From the NCBI GenBank assembly GCA_002255985.1, contig NKIR01000013.1, positions 1 to 64,000 of the forward strand: a stretch of DNA of 64,000 bases, in the 5' to 3' direction. The translations under genes and the position numbers were made by a program. The stretch is from Sphingomonadaceae bacterium PASS1 (GTDB taxonomy: Bacteria > Pseudomonadota > Alphaproteobacteria > Sphingomonadales > Sphingomonadaceae). This document shows positions 43,080 through 52,175 of this stretch, one piece after another. The notes under the pieces were generated by a model. That model made no database searches and was not told the DNA's origin. It worked only from the letters and a program-made list of their open reading frames with translations. The stretch's first letter is position 1, and each line of letters begins with the position of its first letter.

Positions 43080-43682
43080 ATGTTTGATGTGGCGCTGCGC
43101 CGACTGGTCGACCCGGCGCTGTTCAGCATGGCGCGCGTGCTGGCAGGTGCCCGGTTTTCGGCAAATGCCCTGACGATCACAGGTGCTGCCATCGGACTGG
43201 GCGCCGCGTTTTTCATCACGCAGGCGCATTATCCCGCCGCATTGGCATGCGTCGTTCTGAACCGCCTTTTTGACGGCCTGGACGGCGCGATTGCCCGGAT
43301 CAACGGGCCGACGGACTTTGGCGGATATTTGGATTCGCTGTGCGACTTTCTGTTCTACGTTTCCGTCCCCGTCGCGTTCGGCATATTAAGCGCTGACAAT
43401 CAAATGCCCGCGCTCGTACTGGTGGCGACCTTCACCCTGACAGCAGTGAGCTTTCTGGGATATGCGGCAATCGCCGCGCGGCGCAATGATGATGACGGTA
43501 CGCACGGCCCCAAAGCATTTATCTATTCAACCGGGTTGATGGAGGGCGGGGAGACCATCGCGTTCTTTCTGTTGTTCTGCCTGTTCCCGGCATTTTTCCC
43601 GACATTGGCGCTGATATTTGCGGCTTTGTGTGTACTGACCGTTGCCCAGCGCGTTGCGTTCGCGGCAAAAAGCTTCAACTAA
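43080..43682 (+). CDS. CDP-alcohol phosphatidyltransferase family membrane protein (200 aa)
   Basis: The catalytic motif DG-X2-AR-X8-G-X3-D-X3-D is complete: FDGLDGAIARINGPTDFGGY then LDSLCD, with all three metal-binding aspartates. Several hydrophobic segments surround it. Members make phosphatidylglycerol-phosphate, phosphatidylserine, phosphatidylcholine or related lipids; I cannot say which from this sequence. Reads 12 bp after the DUF177 gene. Convergent with the FAD oxidoreductase, overlapping its stop by 4 bp. Confidence 0.88.
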   Translation: MFDVALRRLVDPALFSMARVLAGARFSANALTITGAAIGLGAAFFITQAHYPAALACVVLNRLFDGLDGAIARINGPTDFGGYLDSLCDFLFYVSVPVAFGILSADNQMPALVLVATFTLTAVSFLGYAAIAARRNDDDGTHGPKAFIYSTGLMEGGETIAFFLLFCLFPAFFPTLALIFAALCVLTVAQRVAFAAKSFN

Positions 43683-45139
43683 CCACGCTGCCACCGGAAC
43701 CAACGTTCGGTCCATTTCAGCAAAGCTTCGGGCTTGCGCGCCAACCCGAACTGACCTGCCGCATATTTGTTGGCCTCAGCCCATGTTGGGTAGGGGTGAA
43801 TGGTCTGAAGGATTTTGCGTAGCCCCATTTTATGCTTCATCGCGAAGGTGACTTCGGCGAGAATTTCGCCTGCATTCTGCCCAATGATCGTTGCACCCAA
43901 AATGCGGTCGCTGCCTTTTGCGGTCAGAATTTTAACAAAGCCATGCGCTTCGCCTTCGGCAATCGCGCGGTCGAGATCATCAAGGTCGTACCGCGTGACA
44001 TCGAACGACAGGCCTTGCTTGCGCGCCTCCGCTTCAGTCAAGCCGACCGTCGCCAATTCGGGTTCGGTATAGGTGACACGTGGCAGGACGCGGTAATCGG
44101 TGCGGTATTTTTTGAACGGCCGCGCCAGTGCATTCACGCTGGCATACCATGCCTCATGACTGCCGCCGTGCGTCAGCTGCTGGCGTCCGGCAACGTCGCC
44201 CGCACAGTATATGTGCGGCATGTTCGTGCGGAGAAAATCATCATTCTCAAGCTGGCCATCGACAACCAACCCCAATTCTTCGAGACCAAAGCGGGACACC
44301 CGCGGATTGCGACCGACGGCAATGATGATGTCATCATAGGCTATCGATTTTTCACCCTGGGGTCCTTCAACGACCAGAGTTTTTCCAGACTCGAACCGCA
44401 GTGCGCGGTGGGCAGTGTGGACGCTCACGCCTTCTGCCTGCAATCGCACAGTCACCAATGCAGCGGCATCTGCATCCTCTTTCAGCAGCAACCGATCCGC
44501 CATTTCGACGATGGTCACTTTTGACCCCAAACGCTGGAATGCCTGCGCGAGTTCGCAGCCAATGGGACCGCCGCCCAAAATAACCAGACGGTTGGGCGCA
44601 TTTGGCCGGTCCGCCATGGCATCCCATAAACTCTCGCTTGTCAGATAGCCGCTATCCTCCACGCCCGGCAACGGCGGAATGAACGGCGCTGCGCCCGTGG
44701 CGATGATGAAGGATTTTGCGGTTAACTGGCGCGCGCCATCAATTTCGATAGTCCACGGATCAACGAAGCGCGCATAGCCTTTTACGCAATCGACGCCCAG
44801 ACCGGTAAAGCGTTCAACGCTATCATGCGGTTCAATCGCGGTAATGACATCGCGGACGCGGCGCATGACCGCAGGAAAATCAATGACGGGTGCAGCGTTC
44901 TGAATGCCAAAGCGGGCCGAGTCCGCAACCTGATGCGCAACCTTGGCGCTTTTGATGAGCGCCTTGGACGGGACGCATCCGGTGTTCAGGCAATCGCCCC
45001 CCATGTCATGCGCTTCGACCAAAGTCACTTTCGCTTTGACCATTGCCACCATGTAGGCCGACACCAAGCCTGCCGATCCGGCACCAATGACAATGACGTT
45101 GCGGTCAAACCGCTTCGGCTTTTGCCAGCGTTCAGCCAC
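43679..45139 (-). CDS. FAD-dependent pyridine nucleotide-disulfide oxidoreductase, mercuric-reductase-like (486 aa)
   Basis: Fold of lipoamide dehydrogenase/mercuric reductase: FAD-binding VIVIGAGSAGLVSAYMVA at the start, redox pair in GGDCLNTGCVPSKALI (CX4C), NAD(P) site VILGGGPIGCELAQAF, and the C-terminal dimer motif with HPYPTWAEANKYAAGQF. The usual C-terminal His-Glu of Lpd is replaced by HPYPTWAE, which in the MerA-like/TVP38-linked family is normal. It overlaps the TVP38 gene by 8 bp, and these two often occur as a pair (or as a fusion). Physiological substrate unknown; a thiol or metal reductase role is likely. Confidence 0.9.
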   Translation of the reverse strand: MAERWQKPKRFDRNVIVIGAGSAGLVSAYMVAMVKAKVTLVEAHDMGGDCLNTGCVPSKALIKSAKVAHQVADSARFGIQNAAPVIDFPAVMRRVRDVITAIEPHDSVERFTGLGVDCVKGYARFVDPWTIEIDGARQLTAKSFIIATGAAPFIPPLPGVEDSGYLTSESLWDAMADRPNAPNRLVILGGGPIGCELAQAFQRLGSKVTIVEMADRLLLKEDADAAALVTVRLQAEGVSVHTAHRALRFESGKTLVVEGPQGEKSIAYDDIIIAVGRNPRVSRFGLEELGLVVDGQLENDDFLRTNMPHIYCAGDVAGRQQLTHGGSHEAWYASVNALARPFKKYRTDYRVLPRVTYTEPELATVGLTEAEARKQGLSFDVTRYDLDDLDRAIAEGEAHGFVKILTAKGSDRILGATIIGQNAGEILAEVTFAMKHKMGLRKILQTIHPYPTWAEANKYAAGQFGLARKPEALLKWTERWFRWQRG

Positions 45140-45806
45140 GGCTGCGCTTTACAATCGCTACAATGCCCTTTGCCGCCCACGGGAAGAATGCCAGCGCCAC
45201 AAATGAGGCAATAAGTGTTGGCGACATCAAACCTGCGGTGCTTTCTATGCGGCTGATCTGGGTGCCTGCATTCACGAACACGATCGTCGCTGGCAACATG
45301 CCGATCTGGCTCACCCAGAAGAATGTGCCGGTTTTAATCCGCGTCAGACCCATCAGCAGATTGATGACGAAGAACGGAAATACCGGAATCAAACGCAGCG
45401 TGAACAAATAAAATGCGCCGTCTTTTTCAAGCCCGCCATCAACCGCGCGCAACCGTTCGCCGAATTTGCCCTGCACCCAATCGCGCAGCACATAACGCGA
45501 GCTGAGAAACGCCAATGTTGCGCCCATCGTTGATGCAAAGGAGACAATGAGCGTGCCCACGACAACGCCAAACAAAGCACCGGCGACCAAAGTCATTATC
45601 GCAGCGCCGGGAATCGATAATCCCGTCACCGCTACATAGAGAAGGAAAAACCCGGCGATATAGAGCGCTGGGTTTGCATCCTTTGCCGCGACAATGTCTG
45701 CCTGACTGGCTTTGAAATTCTCGAGGCTTAGATATTGGCCCAAATCAAAAATAAAATAGGCCGCAATCGCGCCAATCAGGACAAGAGCCAAAACTGCTTT
45801 TTTCAT
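45132..45806 (-). CDS. TVP38/TMEM64-family (DedA-like, VTT domain) membrane protein (224 aa)
   Basis: VTT-domain protein: LYIAGFFLLYVAVTGLSIPG, AAIMTLVAGALFGVVVGTLI, GATLAFLSSRYVLRDWVQGK and FTLRLIPVFPFFVINLLMGL. About five membrane segments. Relatives include DedA and eukaryotic TMEM41/VMP1 scramblases. Coupled to the FAD oxidoreductase by overlap. It is transcribed first of the pair. Confidence 0.9.
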   Translation of the reverse strand: MKKAVLALVLIGAIAAYFIFDLGQYLSLENFKASQADIVAAKDANPALYIAGFFLLYVAVTGLSIPGAAIMTLVAGALFGVVVGTLIVSFASTMGATLAFLSSRYVLRDWVQGKFGERLRAVDGGLEKDGAFYLFTLRLIPVFPFFVINLLMGLTRIKTGTFFWVSQIGMLPATIVFVNAGTQISRIESTAGLMSPTLIASFVALAFFPWAAKGIVAIVKRSRG

Positions 45807-45853
45807 TTTGGCCCCTGTTCAATCTGTCGTTGCTATTGGCCGATCGCTAGCGA

Positions 45854-46378
45854 TCAAAACGGTACGTCGTCGTCGAGGTCATTGTCGAAATCACCGCCGC
45901 CAAAGCCGGAAGAACTTCCGCCGCCACCGCCACCGGCGCCCCAATTGTTACCGCCGGACGATCCGCCCGAGGAACCACCACCAGATGCGCCGCCGCTCCA
46001 GCCATCGCCGCCGCCTGATCCGCCCTTTGGACCATCCAGCATGACAAGTTTGCCATCAAAGCCTGCAACCGACACTTCGGTTGTGTAACGGTCGTTACCT
46101 GAAGCATCCTGCCATTTGCGGGTGCGCAATTGGCCTTCAATGTATACCTTGCTGCCTTTTTTCAGGAAACGTTCGGCCACACCAACAAGGCCGTCGGAAT
46201 TCAACACGACGCTATGCCATTCGGTGCGTTCTTTTTTCTCGCCCGTCGTGCGGTCTTTCCAGTCTTCCGACGTCGCGATCCGCAGGTTGCAAATGCGCCC
46301 ACCGTTCTGGAAGGATTTTACTTCGGGATCAGCGCCCAAATTGCCCACGATGATAACTTTATTGACGCTTCCCGCCAT
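45854..46378 (-). CDS. ssb: Single-stranded DNA-binding protein (174 aa)
   Basis: OB-fold of about 110 residues beginning [20 protein letters not shown], with [20 protein letters not shown], then a long glycine/serine linker and the acidic tip DDDVPF that recruits partner proteins. Length and layout are standard for alphaproteobacterial SSB. Follows feoAB on the same strand but with a gap of 37 bp from feoB. Confidence 0.97.
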   Translation of the reverse strand: MAGSVNKVIIVGNLGADPEVKSFQNGGRICNLRIATSEDWKDRTTGEKKERTEWHSVVLNSDGLVGVAERFLKKGSKVYIEGQLRTRKWQDASGNDRYTTEVSVAGFDGKLVMLDGPKGGSGGGDGWSGGASGGGSSGGSSGGNNWGAGGGGGGSSSGFGGGDFDNDLDDDVPF

Positions 46379-46415
46379 GTTCCTGCCCTCTAATGCAAAT
46401 GTTCTTGTTAACTTT

Positions 46416-48269
46416 CTATAAGCCGAAGGAACGCGCTGTCCAATATGTTATGCCAGCGGCGGCATATGCCAGCGCAAAAAGATAGGTGACCATGAAGATT
46501 GGCCATTTCCAGCCGTTGGTTTCACGGCGCGTCACCGCAATGGTCGAAATGCACTGCGGCGCAAAGACGAACCACGCAAGAAACGCCAGGGCTGTCGCAA
46601 GTGACCAGTCCGCCGCCAGCTTGGGACCCAGGCTAGACGCGGCCGCGTCTTCATCCGCTGCATCAATGGCGTAGACTGTCGCCAAGGCCGAGACGGCCAC
46701 TTCGCGTGCAGCCATCGCCGGAATGAGCGCCAGCGCAATATCATGATTGAAGCCGATCGGCCTCACAATCGGCTCAAGCCCGTCGGCAATGCGGCCAGCG
46801 ACCGAATATTCCACTTGCGAAATGCCGCTGCCTTCTGGTGCCTTCGGAAAGCTTAGCAGCGCCCACAATATGATAGTCGCGGCAAAGATAATGGTGCCCG
46901 CGCGGCGCAGAAACACCCACGCCCGCTGCCACAGGTTCAGCGCAATATCACGCAAGCGTGGCCATTGATAACGTGGCATTTCGATAAGGAAGCTGCTCGT
47001 CCGGCTTTGCGTAACAAAGCGCTGGATGACGGACGCCGCCAGCATCGCACCCAATATACCCGCAATATATAGGCCAAAGAGAACTAGGCCCTGCAACCCG
47101 ATGCCCGGTCCAACAGTGGTTGAAGGAATGAATGCCCCAATGATGACGGTGTAAACCGGCAGCCGCGCCGAACAGGTCATCAACGGCGCAATCAATATAG
47201 TCGCCACCCGTTCCTTTTGATCCATGATTGTGCGCGTCGCCATGATCCCCGGAATGGCGCAAGCAAAGGACGATAAAAGCGGAATGAAGCTGTGCCCAGA
47301 AAGACCAACCGCCGCCATGACCCTGTCCATGACAAACGCAGCGCGCGTCATATAACCCGATGCCTCAAGCAGCAAAATGAACAAGAACAGGATCAAAATC
47401 TGCGGCAGGAAGACGATCACCGATCCGACGCCCGCAATGACGCCATCGGTCAAGAATGACCGGAACAATCCATCCGGCAACGTGCCCGTAATCGCATCAC
47501 TTAACAGCGCAAAGCCGCTTTCAATCCAACCAATCGGTGCCTCAGACCAGCCGTAGACCGCCTGAAACATGAGGAACAACAAAGCGAGCAAAATGACCAC
47601 GCCGCCGACCGGGTGCAGCAATACGGAGTCGAGCCTGCGCGTCCACTGGCGGCCAGCGGTTTCGCTCACGATCACGGAACGCGCAATGTCGCGTGCCTGC
47701 TGATTCTTCGCGCCGAACGATACCGCAACTGGCTCAACCGAAGGCCGCGGCGTTTTGAGTGTGCGTTCAAGCTCCGCCATCAAAGGCGCGAGGCCACGGC
47801 GACGTACGGCCACCGTTTCAATAACGGGTACACCCAATGCGCGGGCGAGCTTTTCTGCATCCAGTTGCAAGCCATCACGCTCGGCAAGATCGACCATGTT
47901 CAGCGCGACCACCGTCGGCAGGCCCTGCGCAATAAGCTCGAGCGCAAAGCGCAGATGGTTATCGAGATTGCCGGCATCCAGCACAATGACAAGCGCGTCC
48001 GGACGGCGATGGCCCTCCAGATTTCCCAACACCACATCGCGGGTAACGGCTTCATCAAGGCTATCGGGATCGAGGCTATACGCACCCGGCAAGTCGATCA
48101 TCTCAACGGGTTGGCCGTCGTCAAACGTCGCCCGCCCCGATTTGCGCTCAACCGTTACGCCGGGATAATTCGCAATCTTCTGCCGTGCGCCGGTCAGCGC
48201 ATTGAACAACGCACTTTTGCCGGCATTGGGGTTCCCGACAAGGGCAACGAGGGGCGGCATTTGCGTCAT
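46416..48269 (-). CDS. feoB: Ferrous iron transporter FeoB (617 aa)
   Basis: Cytosolic G-domain at the N-terminus (G1 [21 protein letters not shown]3 DLPG, G4 NMVD), then the Nramp-unrelated polytopic membrane domain with two gate motifs ([20 protein letters not shown], with the conserved Cys; [20 protein letters not shown]). Drives Fe2+ uptake. The C-terminal ending is short compared with enterobacterial FeoB. Overlaps feoA by 4 bp. Confidence 0.95.
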   Translation of the reverse strand: MTQMPPLVALVGNPNAGKSALFNALTGARQKIANYPGVTVERKSGRATFDDGQPVEMIDLPGAYSLDPDSLDEAVTRDVVLGNLEGHRRPDALVIVLDAGNLDNHLRFALELIAQGLPTVVALNMVDLAERDGLQLDAEKLARALGVPVIETVAVRRRGLAPLMAELERTLKTPRPSVEPVAVSFGAKNQQARDIARSVIVSETAGRQWTRRLDSVLLHPVGGVVILLALLFLMFQAVYGWSEAPIGWIESGFALLSDAITGTLPDGLFRSFLTDGVIAGVGSVIVFLPQILILFLFILLLEASGYMTRAAFVMDRVMAAVGLSGHSFIPLLSSFACAIPGIMATRTIMDQKERVATILIAPLMTCSARLPVYTVIIGAFIPSTTVGPGIGLQGLVLFGLYIAGILGAMLAASVIQRFVTQSRTSSFLIEMPRYQWPRLRDIALNLWQRAWVFLRRAGTIIFAATIILWALLSFPKAPEGSGISQVEYSVAGRIADGLEPIVRPIGFNHDIALALIPAMAAREVAVSALATVYAIDAADEDAAASSLGPKLAADWSLATALAFLAWFVFAPQCISTIAVTRRETNGWKWPIFMVTYLFALAYAAAGITYWTARSFGL

Positions 48270-48508
48270 GGCTTAAGCTCGCAATCAATGGCCGCTGCAA
48301 CATTGCTGCGCAAGGCCACGGTCATTCGGCCGACACGCACGGCAAGCGGGTCGCGCCACATCAAAATGCCTTTGTGCATTGCCTCTATGGTAACCCCGGG
48401 TTCAAAGCCAAGGGAACGCAGGCGATGCCCTTCCTGATCGGGCAAAACATCCCAATCGATGGCCCGAATAACCGCGGCGCGGTTCAATGGAAGATGGTCA
48501 AGTTGCAC
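48266..48508 (-). CDS. feoA: FeoA-domain protein (80 aa)
   Basis: SH3-like FeoA domain: HRLRSLGFEPGVTIEAMHKG, then MWRDPLAVRVGRMTVALRSN. Partner of FeoB in ferrous iron import. ATGA overlap with feoB. Length usual for the family. Confidence 0.92.
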   Translation of the reverse strand: MQLDHLPLNRAAVIRAIDWDVLPDQEGHRLRSLGFEPGVTIEAMHKGILMWRDPLAVRVGRMTVALRSNVAAAIDCELKP

Positions 48509-48556
48509 GGGCGCTTATTTGCAACCGATTCGCAATAACATCAATAGCGATCTGCG

Positions 48557-49225
48557 TTAACGCGCCGGATAGCGCAGGCGGCCGATGAAGCGTGAAAGGC
48601 TTGGCACATATTCCTGACGCTGTTTCGCCTGAAACTTCACCTTCTCAAACTGCATAACATTATCGATGCGACGATCAAGGAAAGCCCGCGCATCGGCAAA
48701 ATTGTCGCTGTCATCGTTGACGAAGACGCTGAGCGTGCTCGCATACACTGCCGATAGTGTCATGCGCTTGGTATAATGGTTGAAATCGCTCGCGGTATCA
48801 CCTGCCAGACGCCACATACGGTCGGCAGATCGCCAGCCGATCTTTGCACTGCGCACCAGATTTTGTGGCATGGCCATAATCGCCATCGCGCGCCGCAGAG
48901 ATTCGCGGTCCGGTGCCATGATTTCCAGCCGCGTTGCCAGCAAGGCTGTAATCCGATCACGGATTTTCATCGCCGCAAGTTTTTCGGCGGGCAAACGATG
49001 GGCAAGCTCCATATCGATGCTGTCGATCCACGCATCAATCATGTCGATGGCGTTATCCTTGAACGCAAGCTTCGCGACATCGCGGTCCACGCCAGCCTCA
49101 TCAGCAGCCGCATGAACAGCGGCGTCAGACCAGCCATCAAATCCCGCATTACGCGCGATGATTGGGGCAAGGGCGGCACGAACTTCGTCGAGCGTCGGGT
49201 CAGCAGGAAGCGGTGATATGGACAT
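48557..49225 (-). CDS. COQ9-family protein (222 aa)
   Basis: TetR-like fold family that binds lipids and helps COQ7 in ubiquinone biosynthesis. Visible: AFKDNAIDMIDAWIDSIDME, KIRDRITALLATRLEIMAPD, ESLRRAMAIMAMPQNLVRSA, GDTASDFNHYTKRMTLSAVY and the ending DRRIDNVMQFEKVKFQ, which are the COQ9 domain marks. Start at ATG 49225 rather than the earlier in-frame codon at 49255. Downstream of a DMT transporter on the same strand; next to feoAB, not to other ubiquinone genes. Confidence 0.9.
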   Translation of the reverse strand: MSISPLPADPTLDEVRAALAPIIARNAGFDGWSDAAVHAAADEAGVDRDVAKLAFKDNAIDMIDAWIDSIDMELAHRLPAEKLAAMKIRDRITALLATRLEIMAPDRESLRRAMAIMAMPQNLVRSAKIGWRSADRMWRLAGDTASDFNHYTKRMTLSAVYASTLSVFVNDDSDNFADARAFLDRRIDNVMQFEKVKFQAKQRQEYVPSLSRFIGRLRYPAR

Positions 49226-49263
49226 GCCCAATATGTAGGCGTTCGGCGCCCCCAAGAAAAGGT

Positions 49264-50136
49264 CTATTGCTTACGCACAAGCAAAAGCGCAATCATCACT
49301 AGCGCACTGCCCGTAACATCCATCGCGGTCAGCGTTTCACCAAAGGCAAGCCACCCAGCCGCGGCCGACAGCGCAGGCTGCAGCAACAATGCTAAACCGA
49401 TCACGAGCGGACTGAAATGCGGGAGAGCGTAGGTTAGGCACCCTTGCCCAAAAAACTGTGACGTGAACGCAAGCAACACAACCGGCCACCAGCTTGTCGG
49501 GATAACCTGCTCCCCCGCAGATAAGGATGCCGCCAACAAAACCACAGCCGCAACAGCGCTGGCCATGCCCAGTGCACCCCAGCTTTCAGTATTCTGCCGC
49601 ACGCGCATCATGAGCACCAGATACACTGTGTATGTAAGGCCCGCGCCAAGCGATAAAATATCACCCTGGAAATGCAGTGGGGACAGATCAAGGCTTTGCC
49701 CCATTAAAAGTGCCGCGCCCACAAATGCAAAAAGTACTGCTGCACTTTCCCATTTGCTGGGCATTTTGCGTGCGACAAATATCCCGTAAACCACAAGAAT
49801 CAGGCTGGCGCAGTTCGCAAATAATGTCGCATTGGCCATTTTCGTTTGGAAAATGCCAATATGCCACAAGATGATATCAACGCCGAAAAACAGCCCCGCA
49901 ATTGTCGCAAGCCAGACTGTTGATTTGCCAAGTGCCGAGAAACGAAAACCAAATCGATATCCGACAAAAAACAAAAACGGCGTCGCCAGCGCCAGTCGCC
50001 AGAACCCGGTCGCAATTGGTCCGCTATCGGCAAAACGCACCAGCAATGGCCCAAAAGCGATTGCAATATTTCCGGCCAGCAATGCTGCAAAGGCAAGCAA
50101 GCTGGGCGGTTGCTGATGTAAAATCTTCTGCGACAT
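49264..50136 (-). CDS. EamA/DMT-family transporter (290 aa)
   Basis: Ten hydrophobic segments in two EamA repeats: LLAGNIAIAFGPLLVRFADS and GLTYTVYLVLMMRVRQNTES mark them, with SPLVIGLALLLQPALSAAAG near the end. Substrate not predictable (export of amino acids, sugars or drugs in relatives). Start ATG 50136, preceded by CGGGGG, chosen over the ATG at 50151. The divergent OYE gene starts 73 bp away. Confidence 0.88.
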   Translation of the reverse strand: MSQKILHQQPPSLLAFAALLAGNIAIAFGPLLVRFADSGPIATGFWRLALATPFLFFVGYRFGFRFSALGKSTVWLATIAGLFFGVDIILWHIGIFQTKMANATLFANCASLILVVYGIFVARKMPSKWESAAVLFAFVGAALLMGQSLDLSPLHFQGDILSLGAGLTYTVYLVLMMRVRQNTESWGALGMASAVAAVVLLAASLSAGEQVIPTSWWPVVLLAFTSQFFGQGCLTYALPHFSPLVIGLALLLQPALSAAAGWLAFGETLTAMDVTGSALVMIALLLVRKQ

Positions 50137-50208
50137 AAACCCCCGTTGCATTTTGCAACTTTCATCCGCATCTTGGCTGCAAAGAAACGCTTAATGACAG
50201 GATATCAC

Positions 50209-51303
50209 ATGACTGCAACTTTGTTTGATCCGATTCAACTCGGCGCCATCAGCGCGCCCAACCGAGTCCTCATGTCTCCGCTAACCCGCGGCCGCAGTGT
50301 GGATGGGGATGTTCCCATGTCGGATTTGAAGGCTGAATATTACAGCCAGCGCAGCACTGCTGGTCTGATTATCGCCGAAGCGACGGGCATTAGCCAAGAA
50401 GGCCTTGGATGGCCGTCGGCGCCCGGTATCTGGTCAGATGCACAGATCGCGGCATGGAAGCCAGTGACGGAAGCAGTGCACAAAGCCGATGGCCGGATCA
50501 TATTGCAGCTGTGGCATATGGGACGGCTTGTCCACCCGGACTTCCTTGGCGGTGCACAGCCTGTGTCCGCATCTGCAACAACTGCGCCGGGTTATGCGCA
50601 CACCGCAGAGGGCAAAAAAGAATATACGGAAGCGCGCGCGCTTGAAGCTTCGGAAGTTCCCCGCATCATATCGGATTATGTCAACGCTGCGAAAAATGCG
50701 ATGGCCGCCGGCTTTGACGGCGTACAGATTCACGCTGCCAATGGGTATTTGATTGATCAGTTCCTGCGCGACAACACCAATTTGCGCACCGATGAGTATG
50801 GCGGCCCAATTGAAAATCGTATCCGCCTGTTGCGCGAAGTCACCCAAGCGGTGGTCGACGCCATTGGTTCGGAACGAACCTCAGTACGCCTCTCGCCCAA
50901 CGGCGAAACACAAGGAGCGAATGATAGCAATCCAGTGCCGTTGTTCACCGCTGCCGCTGCTGCATTGCAAGATATCGGCATCGCGTTCTTGGAACTGCGT
51001 GAAGTGAAGGCATATGGCAATTTCGGGCAAACCGATGTGCCGCGCATTTCACCTGAAATCCGCAAGGTGTTCAAGGGCCCACTGGTGCTGAACCAGGAAT
51101 ATACGCGCGAAATGGCGGACGAAGATCTGGCATCCGGTTTGGCTGACGCAATCAGCTTTGGCCGTCCGTATATCAGCAACCCTGATCTGGTTGAACGTCT
51201 GCGGTCTGGGGCTGAACTGACCCCTGACAATTTCAAAACATGGTACGCACCCGCGGCAGAAGGATATACCGACTATCCGTTCCTGAAGGCGGCGGACGCA
51301 TAG
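50209..51303 (+). CDS. Old yellow enzyme family alkene reductase (364 aa)
   Basis: FMN-dependent ene-reductase of the NemA type. Marks: RVLMSPLTRGRSVDGDVP, IILQLWHMGRLVHPDFLGG, VQIHAANGYLIDQFLRDNTN (His-x-x-Asn substrate pair), RTDEYGGPIENRIRLLREV. Start ATG 50209 has AGGA before it; the ORF above that (50146) crosses the divergent promoter. Reduces activated C=C bonds of enones, nitroalkenes or maleimides. Followed 3 bp later by the hydroxylase-family gene. Confidence 0.95.
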   Translation: MTATLFDPIQLGAISAPNRVLMSPLTRGRSVDGDVPMSDLKAEYYSQRSTAGLIIAEATGISQEGLGWPSAPGIWSDAQIAAWKPVTEAVHKADGRIILQLWHMGRLVHPDFLGGAQPVSASATTAPGYAHTAEGKKEYTEARALEASEVPRIISDYVNAAKNAMAAGFDGVQIHAANGYLIDQFLRDNTNLRTDEYGGPIENRIRLLREVTQAVVDAIGSERTSVRLSPNGETQGANDSNPVPLFTAAAAALQDIGIAFLELREVKAYGNFGQTDVPRISPEIRKVFKGPLVLNQEYTREMADEDLASGLADAISFGRPYISNPDLVERLRSGAELTPDNFKTWYAPAAEGYTDYPFLKAADA

Positions 51304-51306
51304 CAC

Positions 51307-52098
51307 ATGATCGAAGCGGGGCTTGGCATATATGCAATAGCCATCCCCGCTTTGCTGCTTTTTGTGTTGGCCGGTGCAGAATATATCTGGCCACGCCGAC
51401 CCTTGGTCTTGGGCCGCTATCCGCGATGGCGGACGCATGTTTTATTCTTCGCAACCAACGCAGTTGTCGGCAGGATCCTGTCGTTTTTCGTCGTTATCGG
51501 TGTGGCGGCGACATGGGCGGACGCCCACCGGTTCGGAATGCTGCACGTTTTAAACTGGCCTTTCTGGGCTGAAGCCTTGATGGCCTTTATCGTTCTCGAT
51601 TTCGCCGTCTGGCTTCAGCATTTTGCGATGCACCGGTTCCCGTTTCTTTGGCGCATGCATGCGGTACATCACAGCGACCGCGATCTTGATGTCACCACCG
51701 CGCTGCGATTTCATCCATTCGAATTGATTGTGTCGACATTCTATAAATCTGCAATGGTCGCCCTGTTGGGCGTACCGTTAGTGGTGGCGCTGGCATTTGA
51801 ATTGTGGCTCAATGCAAATGCGCTGTTCAATCACAGCAACATCCGCCTCCCCCAAAAGCTCGACCGGATGTTGCGCATGTTTTTTGTGACGCCCGACATG
51901 CATCTGGTGCACCACAGCGTGGTTGTTGGCGAACAAAAATGCAATTTCGGTTTTGCCTTGTCGATATGGGACCGGTTGTTCGGGACATATTGTGCAGAAT
52001 CCATGGTCGGTGCCGAAAATCAGAAAATCGGCCTATCCCAATTCGAAGATCAGCGGCCATCTGCATTTGTCTGGAGCATGAAGCAGCCAATGACGTAA
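51307..52098 (+). CDS. Sterol desaturase / fatty acid hydroxylase family membrane protein (263 aa)
   Basis: Diiron membrane hydroxylase with HFAMHRFPF (HX3H), HAVHHSD (HX2HH) and HLVHHSVV (HX2HH), and a further NHSN motif in a membrane loop. Four hydrophobic segments. Coupled to the OYE gene (3 bp) and followed by the DUF3604 gene, so the three may handle one oxidised lipid or aldehyde (inference). Distinct from the family member at 7968. Confidence 0.85.
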   Translation: MIEAGLGIYAIAIPALLLFVLAGAEYIWPRRPLVLGRYPRWRTHVLFFATNAVVGRILSFFVVIGVAATWADAHRFGMLHVLNWPFWAEALMAFIVLDFAVWLQHFAMHRFPFLWRMHAVHHSDRDLDVTTALRFHPFELIVSTFYKSAMVALLGVPLVVALAFELWLNANALFNHSNIRLPQKLDRMLRMFFVTPDMHLVHHSVVVGEQKCNFGFALSIWDRLFGTYCAESMVGAENQKIGLSQFEDQRPSAFVWSMKQPMT

Positions 52099-52175
52099 CG
52101 TTATCTTGCGGTTGCTTCGCGGCACTTGACCTACCCAGTTTTCCGACGCATTTTCCGGTTTGGGGAGATTATATC

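Noticed and set aside
43679-45139. Assignment of the FAD oxidoreductase as lipoamide dehydrogenase or a true mercuric reductase
   Set aside because: It lacks the metal-binding N-terminal domain and the paired cysteines at the C-terminus expected of MerA, and it is not with 2-oxoacid dehydrogenase genes; only the general family is safe.
51804-52175. Long N-terminal extension of the DUF3604 frame overlapping the hydroxylase gene
   Set aside because: It lies in a different frame inside a well-supported gene, has no ribosome-binding site and precedes a clear start with a signal/anchor at 52176.
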